Positions 56,770-64,000 of a stretch of DNA of 64,000 nt are shown in pieces (positions within the stretch are counted from its first letter, which is position 1; every line of letters starts with the position of its first letter). Source of the DNA: Hydrogenophaga sp. (GTDB lineage: Bacteria > Pseudomonadota > Gammaproteobacteria > Burkholderiales > Burkholderiaceae_C); the NCBI GenBank assembly GCA_016741995.1, contig JACVCO010000012.1, forward strand, positions 62,001-126,000. The letters run 5' to 3'. Under the pieces are notes generated by a model. The model searched no databases and had not been told where the DNA came from. It saw only the letters and a program-made list of their open reading frames with translations. The translations under genes were made by a program, and so were the position numbers.

Positions 56770-57114
56770 ATGGCTTTGCTCCTGCGCCTCGGTTTCTGGT
56801 TCGGCTTGATCGCGTTGACCATCGCATCGCTGGTGCCGGTGACCCTGCTGCCGCCGCAGGCCATGAACATCTGGGACAAGGCTCAGCACGCGTTCGGCTT
56901 CGCGGGCATCACGGCCCTCGGGCTGCTGGCCTATCCCCGCCATGCCATGCGTGTATGCCTTGGCCTGCTGGCCTGGGGTGGTGCCATCGAACTCATGCAA
57001 TGGGGTTCAGGCTGGCGCTACGGCGACTGGATCGACTGGCTGGCCGATGCCCTTGGCGTTGCGTCAGCGTGGCTGGTCTGGCACGCCGGCACCCGCTGGA
57101 CGCGCCGCTCTTGA
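56770..57114 (+). CDS. VanZ-like membrane protein
   Basis: 114-residue integral membrane protein with about four helices. MALLLRLGFWFGLIALTIAS is the first, WDKAQHAFGFAGITALGLLAY the second, and GGAIELMQWGSGWRYGDWIDWLADALG contains the conserved E-x-x-Q and D-x-x-D-W-x-A-D-x-x-G pattern of the VanZ family. Function in chromosomes outside glycopeptide resistance is unknown. The frame extends upstream through attR, but those codons read tRNA; the ATG at 56770 is the host start. Confidence 0.85.
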   Translation: MALLLRLGFWFGLIALTIASLVPVTLLPPQAMNIWDKAQHAFGFAGITALGLLAYPRHAMRVCLGLLAWGGAIELMQWGSGWRYGDWIDWLADALGVASAWLVWHAGTRWTRRS

Positions 57115-57144
57115 TGCGCCCGGGGCGCTGCGCACAATAGCGGC

Positions 57145-57915
57145 ATGACCCAGACGCCCCCCACCCGACCGCTGCCCTGGCTGGAGCCAGGAGAGCCGTT
57201 TCCGCCGGTGGAGCAGGCCTGGGGGGCACACGACCCGGCACCGGGCCTGCTCGCGGCCGGCGGCGTGCTGGATGTACCCACGCTGGCGGCGGCCTATTCG
57301 CGAGGCATCTTCCCCTGGTACAGCTCCGGGCAACCGATCCTCTGGTGGAGCACCGACCCACGCATGACGCTGGAGCCCGCCCGGTTCCGGTTGCACCGAT
57401 CGCTGCGCAAGACGCTGCAGAAACTGCTGCGCGAAGAGCGGCTGGAGGTGCGCTTCGACCAGGATTTCGAGCGCGTGATCCATGCCTGCGCGCAGATTCC
57501 GCGCGACGGCCAGAGCGGCACCTGGATCCTGCCGGCCATGGTGCAGGCCTATGTGCGATTGCACCGGGCCGGCATCGCGCATTCGGTGGAAACGTGGATC
57601 GATGGTGAGCTCTGTGGCGGCCTGTACCTCGTTAATCTGGGCGCGATGGTGTTCGGAGAATCGATGTTCAGCCGGCGCAGCGACGCCTCGAAAATCGCCC
57701 TCGCGGCCCTGGTGGCCTACTGCCGCGCACAGGGCATTCACCTGATCGATTGCCAGCAGGAGACCACCCACCTGGGCTCGCTCGGGGCCCGGCTCATGCC
57801 GCGGGAAAACTTCGTGCAGCACCTGCGGCTTGCCGTGCTGCAAACCACACCCCGCTGGGAATTCAGCCCCGTATACTGGCGCGAACTCCTCCCCCCCGGC
57901 GACGACAGCGCGTGA
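57145..57915 (+). CDS. aat: Leucyl/phenylalanyl-tRNA-protein transferase Aat
   Basis: Adds Leu or Phe from tRNA to N-terminal Lys or Arg so that ClpS/ClpAP can degrade the protein. The 256-residue product has [38 protein letters not shown] and [19 protein letters not shown], all family segments. The stop overlaps the bpt start (GTGA), so both N-degron transferases are coupled. Confidence 0.97.
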   Translation: MTQTPPTRPLPWLEPGEPFPPVEQAWGAHDPAPGLLAAGGVLDVPTLAAAYSRGIFPWYSSGQPILWWSTDPRMTLEPARFRLHRSLRKTLQKLLREERLEVRFDQDFERVIHACAQIPRDGQSGTWILPAMVQAYVRLHRAGIAHSVETWIDGELCGGLYLVNLGAMVFGESMFSRRSDASKIALAALVAYCRAQGIHLIDCQQETTHLGSLGARLMPRENFVQHLRLAVLQTTPRWEFSPVYWRELLPPGDDSA

Positions 57916-58652
57916 CGCACCCCAAGGAACTCCCGCTTCAGGCGCTGCAGTTTTACGCCACCGCGCCCTACCCGTGCAGCTACCTGGCCGGCAGGCAGGC
58001 ACGCTCCCAGGTGGCCACCCCCAGCCACCTCATCCACAACGACGCGTACTCCGATCTCGTCACGCACGGGTTTCGGCGCAGCGGCATGTTCACCTACCGG
58101 CCGTACTGCGACGGTTGCAACGCCTGCGTACCGTTGCGCGTGCCGGTCGCGGGTTTCGAGCCCAACCGCAGCCAGCGCCGCAGCCAACGGCAACACGGTC
58201 ATCTGGTCACGCGTGTGCTCAAGCTGTGCTTCGTGCCCGAGCACTACCAGCTCTATCTGCGTTACCAGAACAGCCGCCACGCGGGTGGCGGCATGGACCA
58301 CGACAGCGTGGACCAATACACCCAGTTCCTGCTGCAGAGCCGGGTCAATTCGCGCCTGGTGGAGTTCCACGAGCCCGGGGCCAACGGCCAACCCGCCCGG
58401 CTGAAGATGGTGTCGATCATCGACGTGCTCAACGACGGCCTTTCCGCCGTCTACACCTTCTACGAACCCGAACCCGGCACCGGCTACGGAACGTACAGCG
58501 TGCTCTGGCAGATCGAGCAGGCGCGCACGCTGGAACTGCCCCACGTGTATCTGGGCTACTGGATCGAGCAAAGCCCCAAGATGAACTACAAGGCGGGTTT
58601 TCGGCCCCATGAACGTCTGGTCGACGGCCGCTGGCGGCGCTTCGAAGCTTGA
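57912..58652 (+). CDS. bpt: Aspartate/glutamate leucyltransferase Bpt
   Basis: Adds Leu from Leu-tRNA to N-terminal Asp or Glu; historically labelled arginyl-tRNA-protein transferase. The 246-residue protein has the N-terminal [14 protein letters not shown] and [16 protein letters not shown] with cysteines, plus [19 protein letters not shown] near the end. GTG start overlapping aat by 4 bases. With Aat it forms the proteobacterial N-end rule pair. Confidence 0.95.
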   Translation: MTHPKELPLQALQFYATAPYPCSYLAGRQARSQVATPSHLIHNDAYSDLVTHGFRRSGMFTYRPYCDGCNACVPLRVPVAGFEPNRSQRRSQRQHGHLVTRVLKLCFVPEHYQLYLRYQNSRHAGGGMDHDSVDQYTQFLLQSRVNSRLVEFHEPGANGQPARLKMVSIIDVLNDGLSAVYTFYEPEPGTGYGTYSVLWQIEQARTLELPHVYLGYWIEQSPKMNYKAGFRPHERLVDGRWRRFEA

Positions 58653-58720
58653 AACCACCCGTGTCCCACGGCAGCGCTGGGGGATTTCATCTCGTAAGAT
58701 GATGGTCGCACCAGCCGATC

Positions 58721-59524
58721 ATGATCAAACGAACCGACACCCCCCCGGCAGCGCCCACCGTCCAGGTGCTCGAGCGCATGTTCAACCTGCTCGAGGTTCT
58801 GGCTTCGCGTGAAGAGCCCGTCTCCCTCAAGGAGATCAGCGAAAAGACCGGCCTGCACCCCTCCACGGCACACCGCATCCTCAACGACCTCACCATCGGC
58901 CGCTTCGTCGATCGCCCCGAGGCCGGCAGCTACCGCCTGGGCATGCGCCTGCTGGAACTGGGCAATCTCGTCAAAGCGCGCCTGAATGTGCGCGACGCCG
59001 CACTGGGCCCGATGCGCGAGCTGCACAAGCAGATCCAGCAACCCGTCAACCTGAGCGTTCGCCAGGGCGATGAAATCGTCTACGTGGAGCGCGCCTACAG
59101 CGAGCGCTCGGGCATGCAGGTGGTGCGCGCCATTGGTGGCCGTGCGCCTCTGCACCTCACATCCACCGGCAAGCTGTTCCTGGCCGACGACGACACCGCC
59201 CGTGTGCGCGCCTACGCCACGCGCACCGGCCTGGCGGGCAACACCCGCAACAGCCTCACGCAACTGCCAGCGCTGGAACGCGAACTGACGCAATGCCGTC
59301 AGGCTGGCGTGGCCCGCGACAACGAAGAGCTCGAACTGGGTGTGCGCTGTATGGCCGCCGGCATCTACGACGATCAACGCAAGCTGGTGGCGGGTTTGTC
59401 GATTTCGGCGCCGGCCGATCGCATCGACGAAGGCTGGTTGCCGCGCCTTCAAGCCACCGCAGCAGAAATTTCCTCCGCGCTGGGCTGCCCGATGGAGCGG
59501 CAGCCGCGGCCCGGGCTGCGCTGA
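58721..59524 (+). CDS. IclR family transcriptional regulator
   Basis: 267-residue regulator with an N-terminal winged helix (about 18-80, LKEISEKTGLHPSTAHRILNDL) and a C-terminal GAF-like effector domain (about 90-260). Conserved text such as SAPADRI near the end is IclR-typical. The effector and target are unknown; it stands alone, with convergent pbpG abutting its stop. It may act on a catabolic operon outside the window. Confidence 0.9.
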   Translation: MIKRTDTPPAAPTVQVLERMFNLLEVLASREEPVSLKEISEKTGLHPSTAHRILNDLTIGRFVDRPEAGSYRLGMRLLELGNLVKARLNVRDAALGPMRELHKQIQQPVNLSVRQGDEIVYVERAYSERSGMQVVRAIGGRAPLHLTSTGKLFLADDDTARVRAYATRTGLAGNTRNSLTQLPALERELTQCRQAGVARDNEELELGVRCMAAGIYDDQRKLVAGLSISAPADRIDEGWLPRLQATAAEISSALGCPMERQPRPGLR

Positions 59525-60640
59525 TCAGCCCTGCGGGCGACGCGGCTCGTCCGACAGCAGATCGGCCTGCTTCTCGACCCAGCGCCGCACGCGCTCGGCG
59601 TCTTGCAGACGACCGATCTTTCCGGAGGCGTCCAGGAACACCATGATCAGGTCGCGTCCGGCCACACGCGCCTGCATCACCAGGCAACGGCCGGCTTCGG
59701 AGATGTAGCCGGTTTTCTGCAGGCCGATCTCCCAATCGGGGTTCTTCACCAAGCGGTTGGAGTTGTTGAACTGCAGCGTGCGGCGTCCCACATCGACCTC
59801 GTAGCCAGGCGAGGTGGACAGATCGCGCAGCACGGGGCGCCCTGCCGAGGCGGACACCAATGTGGCCAGATCACGGGCGCTGGAGCGGTTGTCGCTGGAA
59901 AGGCCCGTCGGCTCGACGTATCGCGTGTCGTGCATGCCGAGCTCTTCGGCTTTGCCGTTCATGCGGCGCACGAACTCGCGCAAGCCACCGGGAAAGGTGC
60001 GACCCAGGGCGTGCGCCGCGCGGTTCTCGCTCGACATCAGTGACAGATGCATGAGTTCGCCACGCGTGAGCGTGGTACCCACGGCCAGGCGCGAGCGGCT
60101 CCCCTTCATCGTGTCGATGTCGTCGGCCGTGATGGTGATGGACTCGTTCATGTCCAGACCGGCATCCACGATGACCAGGCCGGTCATGAGCTTGGTCAGG
60201 GAGGCGATGGGGAGAACCGCAGAGTCGTTCTTGGAGAACAGGATCTGATTGGTTTCCTGATCAACCACGAGCGCGACGCTGGAGCTGAGATCAAGCGGAT
60301 CGTTGCTGTCGTGCAGGCCCAGACGCTGGCCGACGGACACCTGCGGCGGCACGGCAACCCGCACCATGGATGGGCGCGCTTTCGTCGAATGAACCTTGTC
60401 GCTCGCGATGGTCACTTTCACCCGACGCGGCGGCGTGCTGCGAGCAACCTTGCGGGTGGTGGTTTTCTTGACGCTGGCCACCGGCTTTTTCACCGTGGTT
60501 TTCTTGACCGTGTTTTTTTTCACCTTGGCCGACGAGCCCGATGCTGCCTGGGCGGGCGAGAACTGCCCGAGACCCCCAATGAAAACCAGGGCCGTGACCA
60601 CGGCACACAGCGATTTCAGGGCAAACGGGCGAAAAAACAT
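59525..60640 (-). CDS. pbpG: PBP7-type D-alanyl-D-alanine endopeptidase
   Basis: Periplasmic low-molecular-mass penicillin-binding protein (S11 family), 371 residues. A signal peptide covers 1-32. Residues 36-75 are a Lys/Thr/Val-rich linker made of repeated KKTTV-type units. The catalytic motifs are all present: Ser147-x-x-Lys150 (SLTK), Ser204-Glu-Asn206 (SEN) and Lys309-Thr-Gly311 (KTG). It hydrolyses D-Ala-meso-DAP crosslinks. The long cationic linker could bind peptidoglycan or LPS. It has a clear promoter (60677-60705). Confidence 0.9.
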   Translation of the reverse strand: MFFRPFALKSLCAVVTALVFIGGLGQFSPAQAASGSSAKVKKNTVKKTTVKKPVASVKKTTTRKVARSTPPRRVKVTIASDKVHSTKARPSMVRVAVPPQVSVGQRLGLHDSNDPLDLSSSVALVVDQETNQILFSKNDSAVLPIASLTKLMTGLVIVDAGLDMNESITITADDIDTMKGSRSRLAVGTTLTRGELMHLSLMSSENRAAHALGRTFPGGLREFVRRMNGKAEELGMHDTRYVEPTGLSSDNRSSARDLATLVSASAGRPVLRDLSTSPGYEVDVGRRTLQFNNSNRLVKNPDWEIGLQKTGYISEAGRCLVMQARVAGRDLIMVFLDASGKIGRLQDAERVRRWVEKQADLLSDEPRRPQG

Positions 60641-60676
60641 GGGTCCACTCCAGCGGCAAAACTTGCGCTGGGGCGG

Positions 60677-60705
60677 AGTATAGGTAGCTGAAAGAAATTC
60701 AGCAA
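60677..60705 (-). promoter_or_regulatory. Sigma-70 promoter of pbpG
   Basis: Minus-strand -35 TTGCTG (60705-60700), 17-bp spacer, -10 TATACT (60682-60677). A GGAG ribosome-binding site follows close to the ATG at 60640. The 60706-60816 stretch between this promoter and the leuA stop shows no other feature. Confidence 0.7.
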
Positions 60706-60816
60706 TATCAAGAACTTGGGCGGTAGTCTTGAGCGATCAGTGGAAAAAGGCCACGTATTCCACCTCAATTCGCTGCTTTACCTGAAAGTACGCCCAAGTG
60801 ATTGATTTTGAATGCT

Positions 60817-62358
60817 TTAGCCTTGTGCAGCCACGCGGTCGGCCTTGCTGTGCAGCTTGTTGAGGGCGCTGAGGTAGGCCTTGGCCGATGCCACCACGAT
60901 GTCCGGATCGGCACCGACGCCGTTGACCACACGCCCCCCGTGTTGCAGGCGCACCGTCACTTCACCCTGGCTCTCGGTCGAACCGGTGGTGATCGCATTC
61001 ACGGAATACAACAACAACTCGGCCCCGCTCTTCACGTGCTGCTCGATCGCCTTGAGCGACGCATCGACAGGCCCGTTGCCATCGCTCTCGCCGTGCAGCT
61101 CCTTGCCATCCACCGTGAACACCACCGCCGCATGGGGCCGCTCGCCTGTCTCGCTGCGCTGGGCCAGCGAGACAAAGCCGTACTGCTCCTTCTCGGCGGT
61201 CACGCTCTCGTCGCTCACCAGGGCGAGGATGTCCTCGTCGAAGATCTCGGCCTTGCGGTCGGCCAGTTCCTTGAACTTGGCAAAAGCAGTGTTGATCTCC
61301 GACTCGGATTCCATCTCGATGCCGAGCTCCTGCAAACGCTGTTTGAACGCATTGCGGCCCGAGAGCTTGCCCAGCACGATCTTGTTGGCGGCCCATCCCA
61401 CGTCTTCGGCACGCATGATCTCGTAGGTGTCGCGCGCCTTGAGCACGCCATCCTGGTGAATGCCGCTGGCGTGCGCGAACGCATTGGCGCCCACCACCGC
61501 CTTGTTGGGCTGCACCACGAAGCCCGTGGTCTGGCTGACCATGCGGCTGGCAGGCACGATCTGCGTGGTGTCGATGGCGACGTTGAGATCGAAGTAGTCG
61601 CGCCGCGTGCGCACGGCCATCACGATTTCTTCGAGCGAGCAGTTGCCCGCGCGCTCGCCCAGGCCGTTGATGGTGCATTCCACCTGGCGAGCGCCGCCGA
61701 TCTTCACGCCGGCGAGCGAGTTGGCCACGGCCATGCCCAGGTCGTTGTGGCAGTGCACGCTCCAGATCGCCTTGTCGGAATTGGGAATCCGTTCGCGCAG
61801 CGTTCGGATGAAATGGCCATAAAGCTCCGGCACCGCATAGCCCACGGTGTCGGGGATGTTGAGCGTCGTCGCGCCTTCCTTGATGACGGCTTCGAGCACA
61901 CGGCACAGGAAGTCGACGTCGCTGCGGTAGCCGTCCTCGGGGCTGAACTCGATGTCCTGCACGAGGTTGCGCGCAAAACGCACCGATTGCTTTGCCTGCT
62001 CCAGCACCTGCTCGGGCGTCATGCGCAGCTTCTTCTCCATGTGCAGTGCACTGGTGGCGATGAAGGTGTGAATGCGCGCGCGGTTGGCCCCTTGGAGCGC
62101 CTCGGCCGCGCGCGAGATGTCGCGGTCGTTGGCACGCGCCAGCGAGCACACGGTCGAGTCCTTGATGTGATCGGCGATCGCTTTCACAGACTCGAAGTCG
62201 CCATTGGAGCTGGCGGCGAAACCGGCCTCGATCACGTCGACCTTCAGGCGCTCGAGCTGGCGCGCAATGCGCAGCTTCTCGTCGCGTGTCATGGACGCAC
62301 CGGGCGATTGCTCGCCATCGCGCAGGGTGGTGTCGAAGATGATCAGTTGGTCGCTCAT
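60817..62358 (-). CDS. leuA: 2-isopropylmalate synthase LeuA (class 1)
   Basis: First committed step of leucine synthesis, acetyl-CoA plus 2-oxoisovalerate. The 513-residue protein has [12 protein letters not shown] at the start, the metal site [19 protein letters not shown] and a C-terminal regulatory domain (about 390-513) for leucine feedback. It lies 26 bases after the other isopropylmalate synthase gene on the same strand. AAGGAG ribosome-binding site 6 bases before ATG 62358. Confidence 0.95.
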   Translation of the reverse strand: MSDQLIIFDTTLRDGEQSPGASMTRDEKLRIARQLERLKVDVIEAGFAASSNGDFESVKAIADHIKDSTVCSLARANDRDISRAAEALQGANRARIHTFIATSALHMEKKLRMTPEQVLEQAKQSVRFARNLVQDIEFSPEDGYRSDVDFLCRVLEAVIKEGATTLNIPDTVGYAVPELYGHFIRTLRERIPNSDKAIWSVHCHNDLGMAVANSLAGVKIGGARQVECTINGLGERAGNCSLEEIVMAVRTRRDYFDLNVAIDTTQIVPASRMVSQTTGFVVQPNKAVVGANAFAHASGIHQDGVLKARDTYEIMRAEDVGWAANKIVLGKLSGRNAFKQRLQELGIEMESESEINTAFAKFKELADRKAEIFDEDILALVSDESVTAEKEQYGFVSLAQRSETGERPHAAVVFTVDGKELHGESDGNGPVDASLKAIEQHVKSGAELLLYSVNAITTGSTESQGEVTVRLQHGGRVVNGVGADPDIVVASAKAYLSALNKLHSKADRVAAQG

Positions 62359-62384
62359 GGTGGGGCTCCTTGTTGTGACGCGCC

Positions 62385-64000
62385 TCAGGGCGCCACGCGT
62401 TCGATGTTGTCTTGCGTGCGCTCGGTCGCCACACGCCGCAGGCCCGCGACGATGGCTTTGAATGAGGCAGAGACGATGTTGGTGTCGCAGCCGACGCCGA
62501 AGACCGTGTGGCATTCGTCCACGCGCAATTCCATGTAGGCCATGGCCTGCGCCTGCGCGCCGGCGCCAATGGCGTGCTCATGGTAGTCGAGCACGCGCAC
62601 GGCACGGCCAGTGGCGGCATTCAAGGCGTTCACGAAGGCATCAATGGGGCCGTTGCCTTGCCCTTGCACGGACAACACATCGCCGTTCCAGTCAACATCG
62701 GCCGACACGCGCACGCGGCCATCGGCTTGCTCGGCGGTGCTCACGTGCGCGGGCGCCGCGGCCGTCAGGCCGTACTCGCGTTCGAACAGTTGCCAGAGAT
62801 CGCGCGCCACCAACTCCTTGCCCTCGTGGTCCATCACGGCCTGCACCACCTGGCTGAACTCGATCTGCAGGCGCCGCGGCAGCTCGAGCCCGTACTCGGT
62901 CTCCAGCAGGTAGGCAATGCCGCCCTTGCCCGACTGGCTGTTGACACGGATCACGGCTTCGTAACTGCGGCCCAGGTCCTTCGGATCGATGGGCAGGTAG
63001 GGCATGTTCCAGACATCGTCCTCGCGGCGCGCGGCAAAGGCTTTCTTGATCGCGTCCTGGTGCGAGCCAGAGAACGAGGTGTAGACCAGATCGCCCACGT
63101 AGGGGTGGCGTGGGTGCACGGGCAACTGGTTGCAATGCTCCACAGTGCGGCGGATGTCGTCGATGTCGGAGAAGTCGAGCCCGGGCGAGACGCCCTGGGT
63201 GTAGAGGTTGAGCGCGACGTTCACGAGATCGAGGTTGCCGGTGCGCTCGCCGTTGCCAAACAGGCAGCCTTCGAGCCGATCGGCCCCCGCCATGAGCGCG
63301 AACTCCCCGGCTGCGGTGCCCGTGCCACGGTCGTTGTGGGGGTGTACCGACAACACGATCGCATCGCGCCGCGCCAGGTGGCGGTGCATCCACTCGATCA
63401 TGTCGGCAAAGATGTTGGGCGTGCTGTGCTCGACCGTCGAGGGCAGATTGACGATGCACTTGCGCTCCGGTGTGGGCGCCCAGACCGCCGTCACCGCGTC
63501 GACCACGCGCTTGGAGAACGCGAGCTCGGTGCCCGAGAACATTTCGGGTGAGTACTGGAAGGTCCAGCGGGTGGTGGGTTGCTCTGCCGCCAGTTCCTGG
63601 AACAGGCGCGCGTTGTCGGTGGCCAGCGACACGATGGCGTCTTCGTCCATGCCCAGCACCACGCGCCGCATGACGGGTGCGGTGGCGTTGTAGAGGTGAA
63701 CGATGGCGCTGCGCGCACCGCGCAACGATTCGAAGGTGCGGCGGATGAGCGGCTCGCGCGCCTGCGTGAGCACCTGGATTGTGACGTCTTCAGGGATCAG
63801 GTCCTCATCGATCAGGCGACGCACGAAGTCGAACTCGATCTGCGACGCCGAAGGGAAACCGACCTCGATTTCCTTGAACCCGATCTTCACCAGTTGGTGG
63901 AACATGCGCAGCTTGCGCTCCATGTCCATGGGCTCGATCAGCGCCTGGTTGCCATCGCGCAGATCGGTGCTCAGCCAGATCGGCGCCCGCTGAATGACGG
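62385..64000 (-). CDS. 2-isopropylmalate synthase, class 2 LeuA, 5' end outside window
   Basis: Paralogous alpha-isopropylmalate synthase of the LeuA2 class (longer N terminus, yeast/actinobacterial-like). 538 residues are visible, with [11 protein letters not shown] at the metal-dependent active site, [16 protein letters not shown] and [18 protein letters not shown], and a C-terminal LeuA dimer domain. Start and first residues lie beyond the right edge. It is upstream of the class-1 leuA. Whether both enzymes are used for leucine or one serves a different chain-elongation is unknown. Confidence 0.88.
   Translation of the reverse strand, partial: VIQRAPIWLSTDLRDGNQALIEPMDMERKLRMFHQLVKIGFKEIEVGFPSASQIEFDFVRRLIDEDLIPEDVTIQVLTQAREPLIRRTFESLRGARSAIVHLYNATAPVMRRVVLGMDEDAIVSLATDNARLFQELAAEQPTTRWTFQYSPEMFSGTELAFSKRVVDAVTAVWAPTPERKCIVNLPSTVEHSTPNIFADMIEWMHRHLARRDAIVLSVHPHNDRGTGTAAGEFALMAGADRLEGCLFGNGERTGNLDLVNVALNLYTQGVSPGLDFSDIDDIRRTVEHCNQLPVHPRHPYVGDLVYTSFSGSHQDAIKKAFAARREDDVWNMPYLPIDPKDLGRSYEAVIRVNSQSGKGGIAYLLETEYGLELPRRLQIEFSQVVQAVMDHEGKELVARDLWQLFEREYGLTAAAPAHVSTAEQADGRVRVSADVDWNGDVLSVQGQGNGPIDAFVNALNAATGRAVRVLDYHEHAIGAGAQAQAMAYMELRVDECHTVFGVGCDTNIVSASFKAIVAGLRRVATERTQDNIERVAP

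Noticed and set aside
56623..57114. Longer start for the VanZ-like gene
   Set aside because: The extra N-terminal codons are the attR copy of tRNA and the terminator; the host start at 56770 gives a normal first helix.

Overview
The window is a high-GC betaproteobacterial chromosome segment. It most resembles the Comamonadaceae (Burkholderiales; Hydrogenophaga/Acidovorax-like): rimP-nusA-infB-rbfA-truB runs straight into typA, the assimilatory sulfate operon is cysI-DUF934-cysH-cysD-cysN, fdxA is paired with a thioredoxin-reductase-like ferredoxin reductase, and aat is followed by bpt. The family assignment is inferred from gene content and order; no 16S gene or database search was available.

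Left part (1-18.5 kb): a minus-strand translation/transcription operon (rimP to typA), whose short leader carries a promoter, an intrinsic terminator and an overlapping antiterminator; the yejABEF peptide/microcin C-type importer; divergent fabI; an exported small ATP-dependent DNA ligase; a class-I basic amino acid decarboxylase; an nfeD/qmcA membrane-quality pair with a DUF2237 gene; and tRNA-Ser(GGA).

Middle (18.5-47 kb): a 59-residue membrane protein, a MarR-GNAT fusion, exported glutathione peroxidase, a branched-chain amino acid-type binding lipoprotein, pepA-holC, divergent lptFG, a CbiX-like chelatase plus cysB, an aminotransferase, a noncoding interval with two large inverted repeats, an exported Rieske protein, a FecR-SPOR protein, hrpA, argA, fpr-dsbB, yggX, an MnmC2-like oxidoreductase and a protein with two degenerate receiver domains. 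The sulfate-assimilation operon follows, then fdxA with its reductase and tRNA-Asn(GTT). The chelatase-cysB pair and the cys operon form one regulon: siroheme supply, regulator, and the ATP sulfurylase, APS/PAPS reductase and sulfite reductase steps.

47.0-56.7 kb: a 9,632-bp integrative element sits in the 3' end of tRNA-Asn, bounded by two identical 45-bp copies of the tRNA 3' half. It encodes a complete tyrosine integrase, early-type small proteins, a VapE-like helicase, three small unknown genes, an HK97-fold major capsid protein, a tape-measure protein, a small winged-helix-like protein and an oppositely oriented zinc-ribbon/DUF4145 gene. I see no terminase, portal, protease, connector, tail-tube or lysis gene. 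All visible genes are open. The best reading is a phage satellite that supplies its own capsid and tail ruler and perhaps a defence cargo; the alternative is a prophage reduced by deletion. This is the most novel part of the window.

Right part (56.7-64 kb): the tRNA-Asn terminator now displaced beyond attR, a VanZ-like membrane protein, aat-bpt (N-degron tagging), an IclR regulator, a PBP7-type peptidase, and two consecutive, distinct 2-isopropylmalate synthase genes, the second cut by the right edge.
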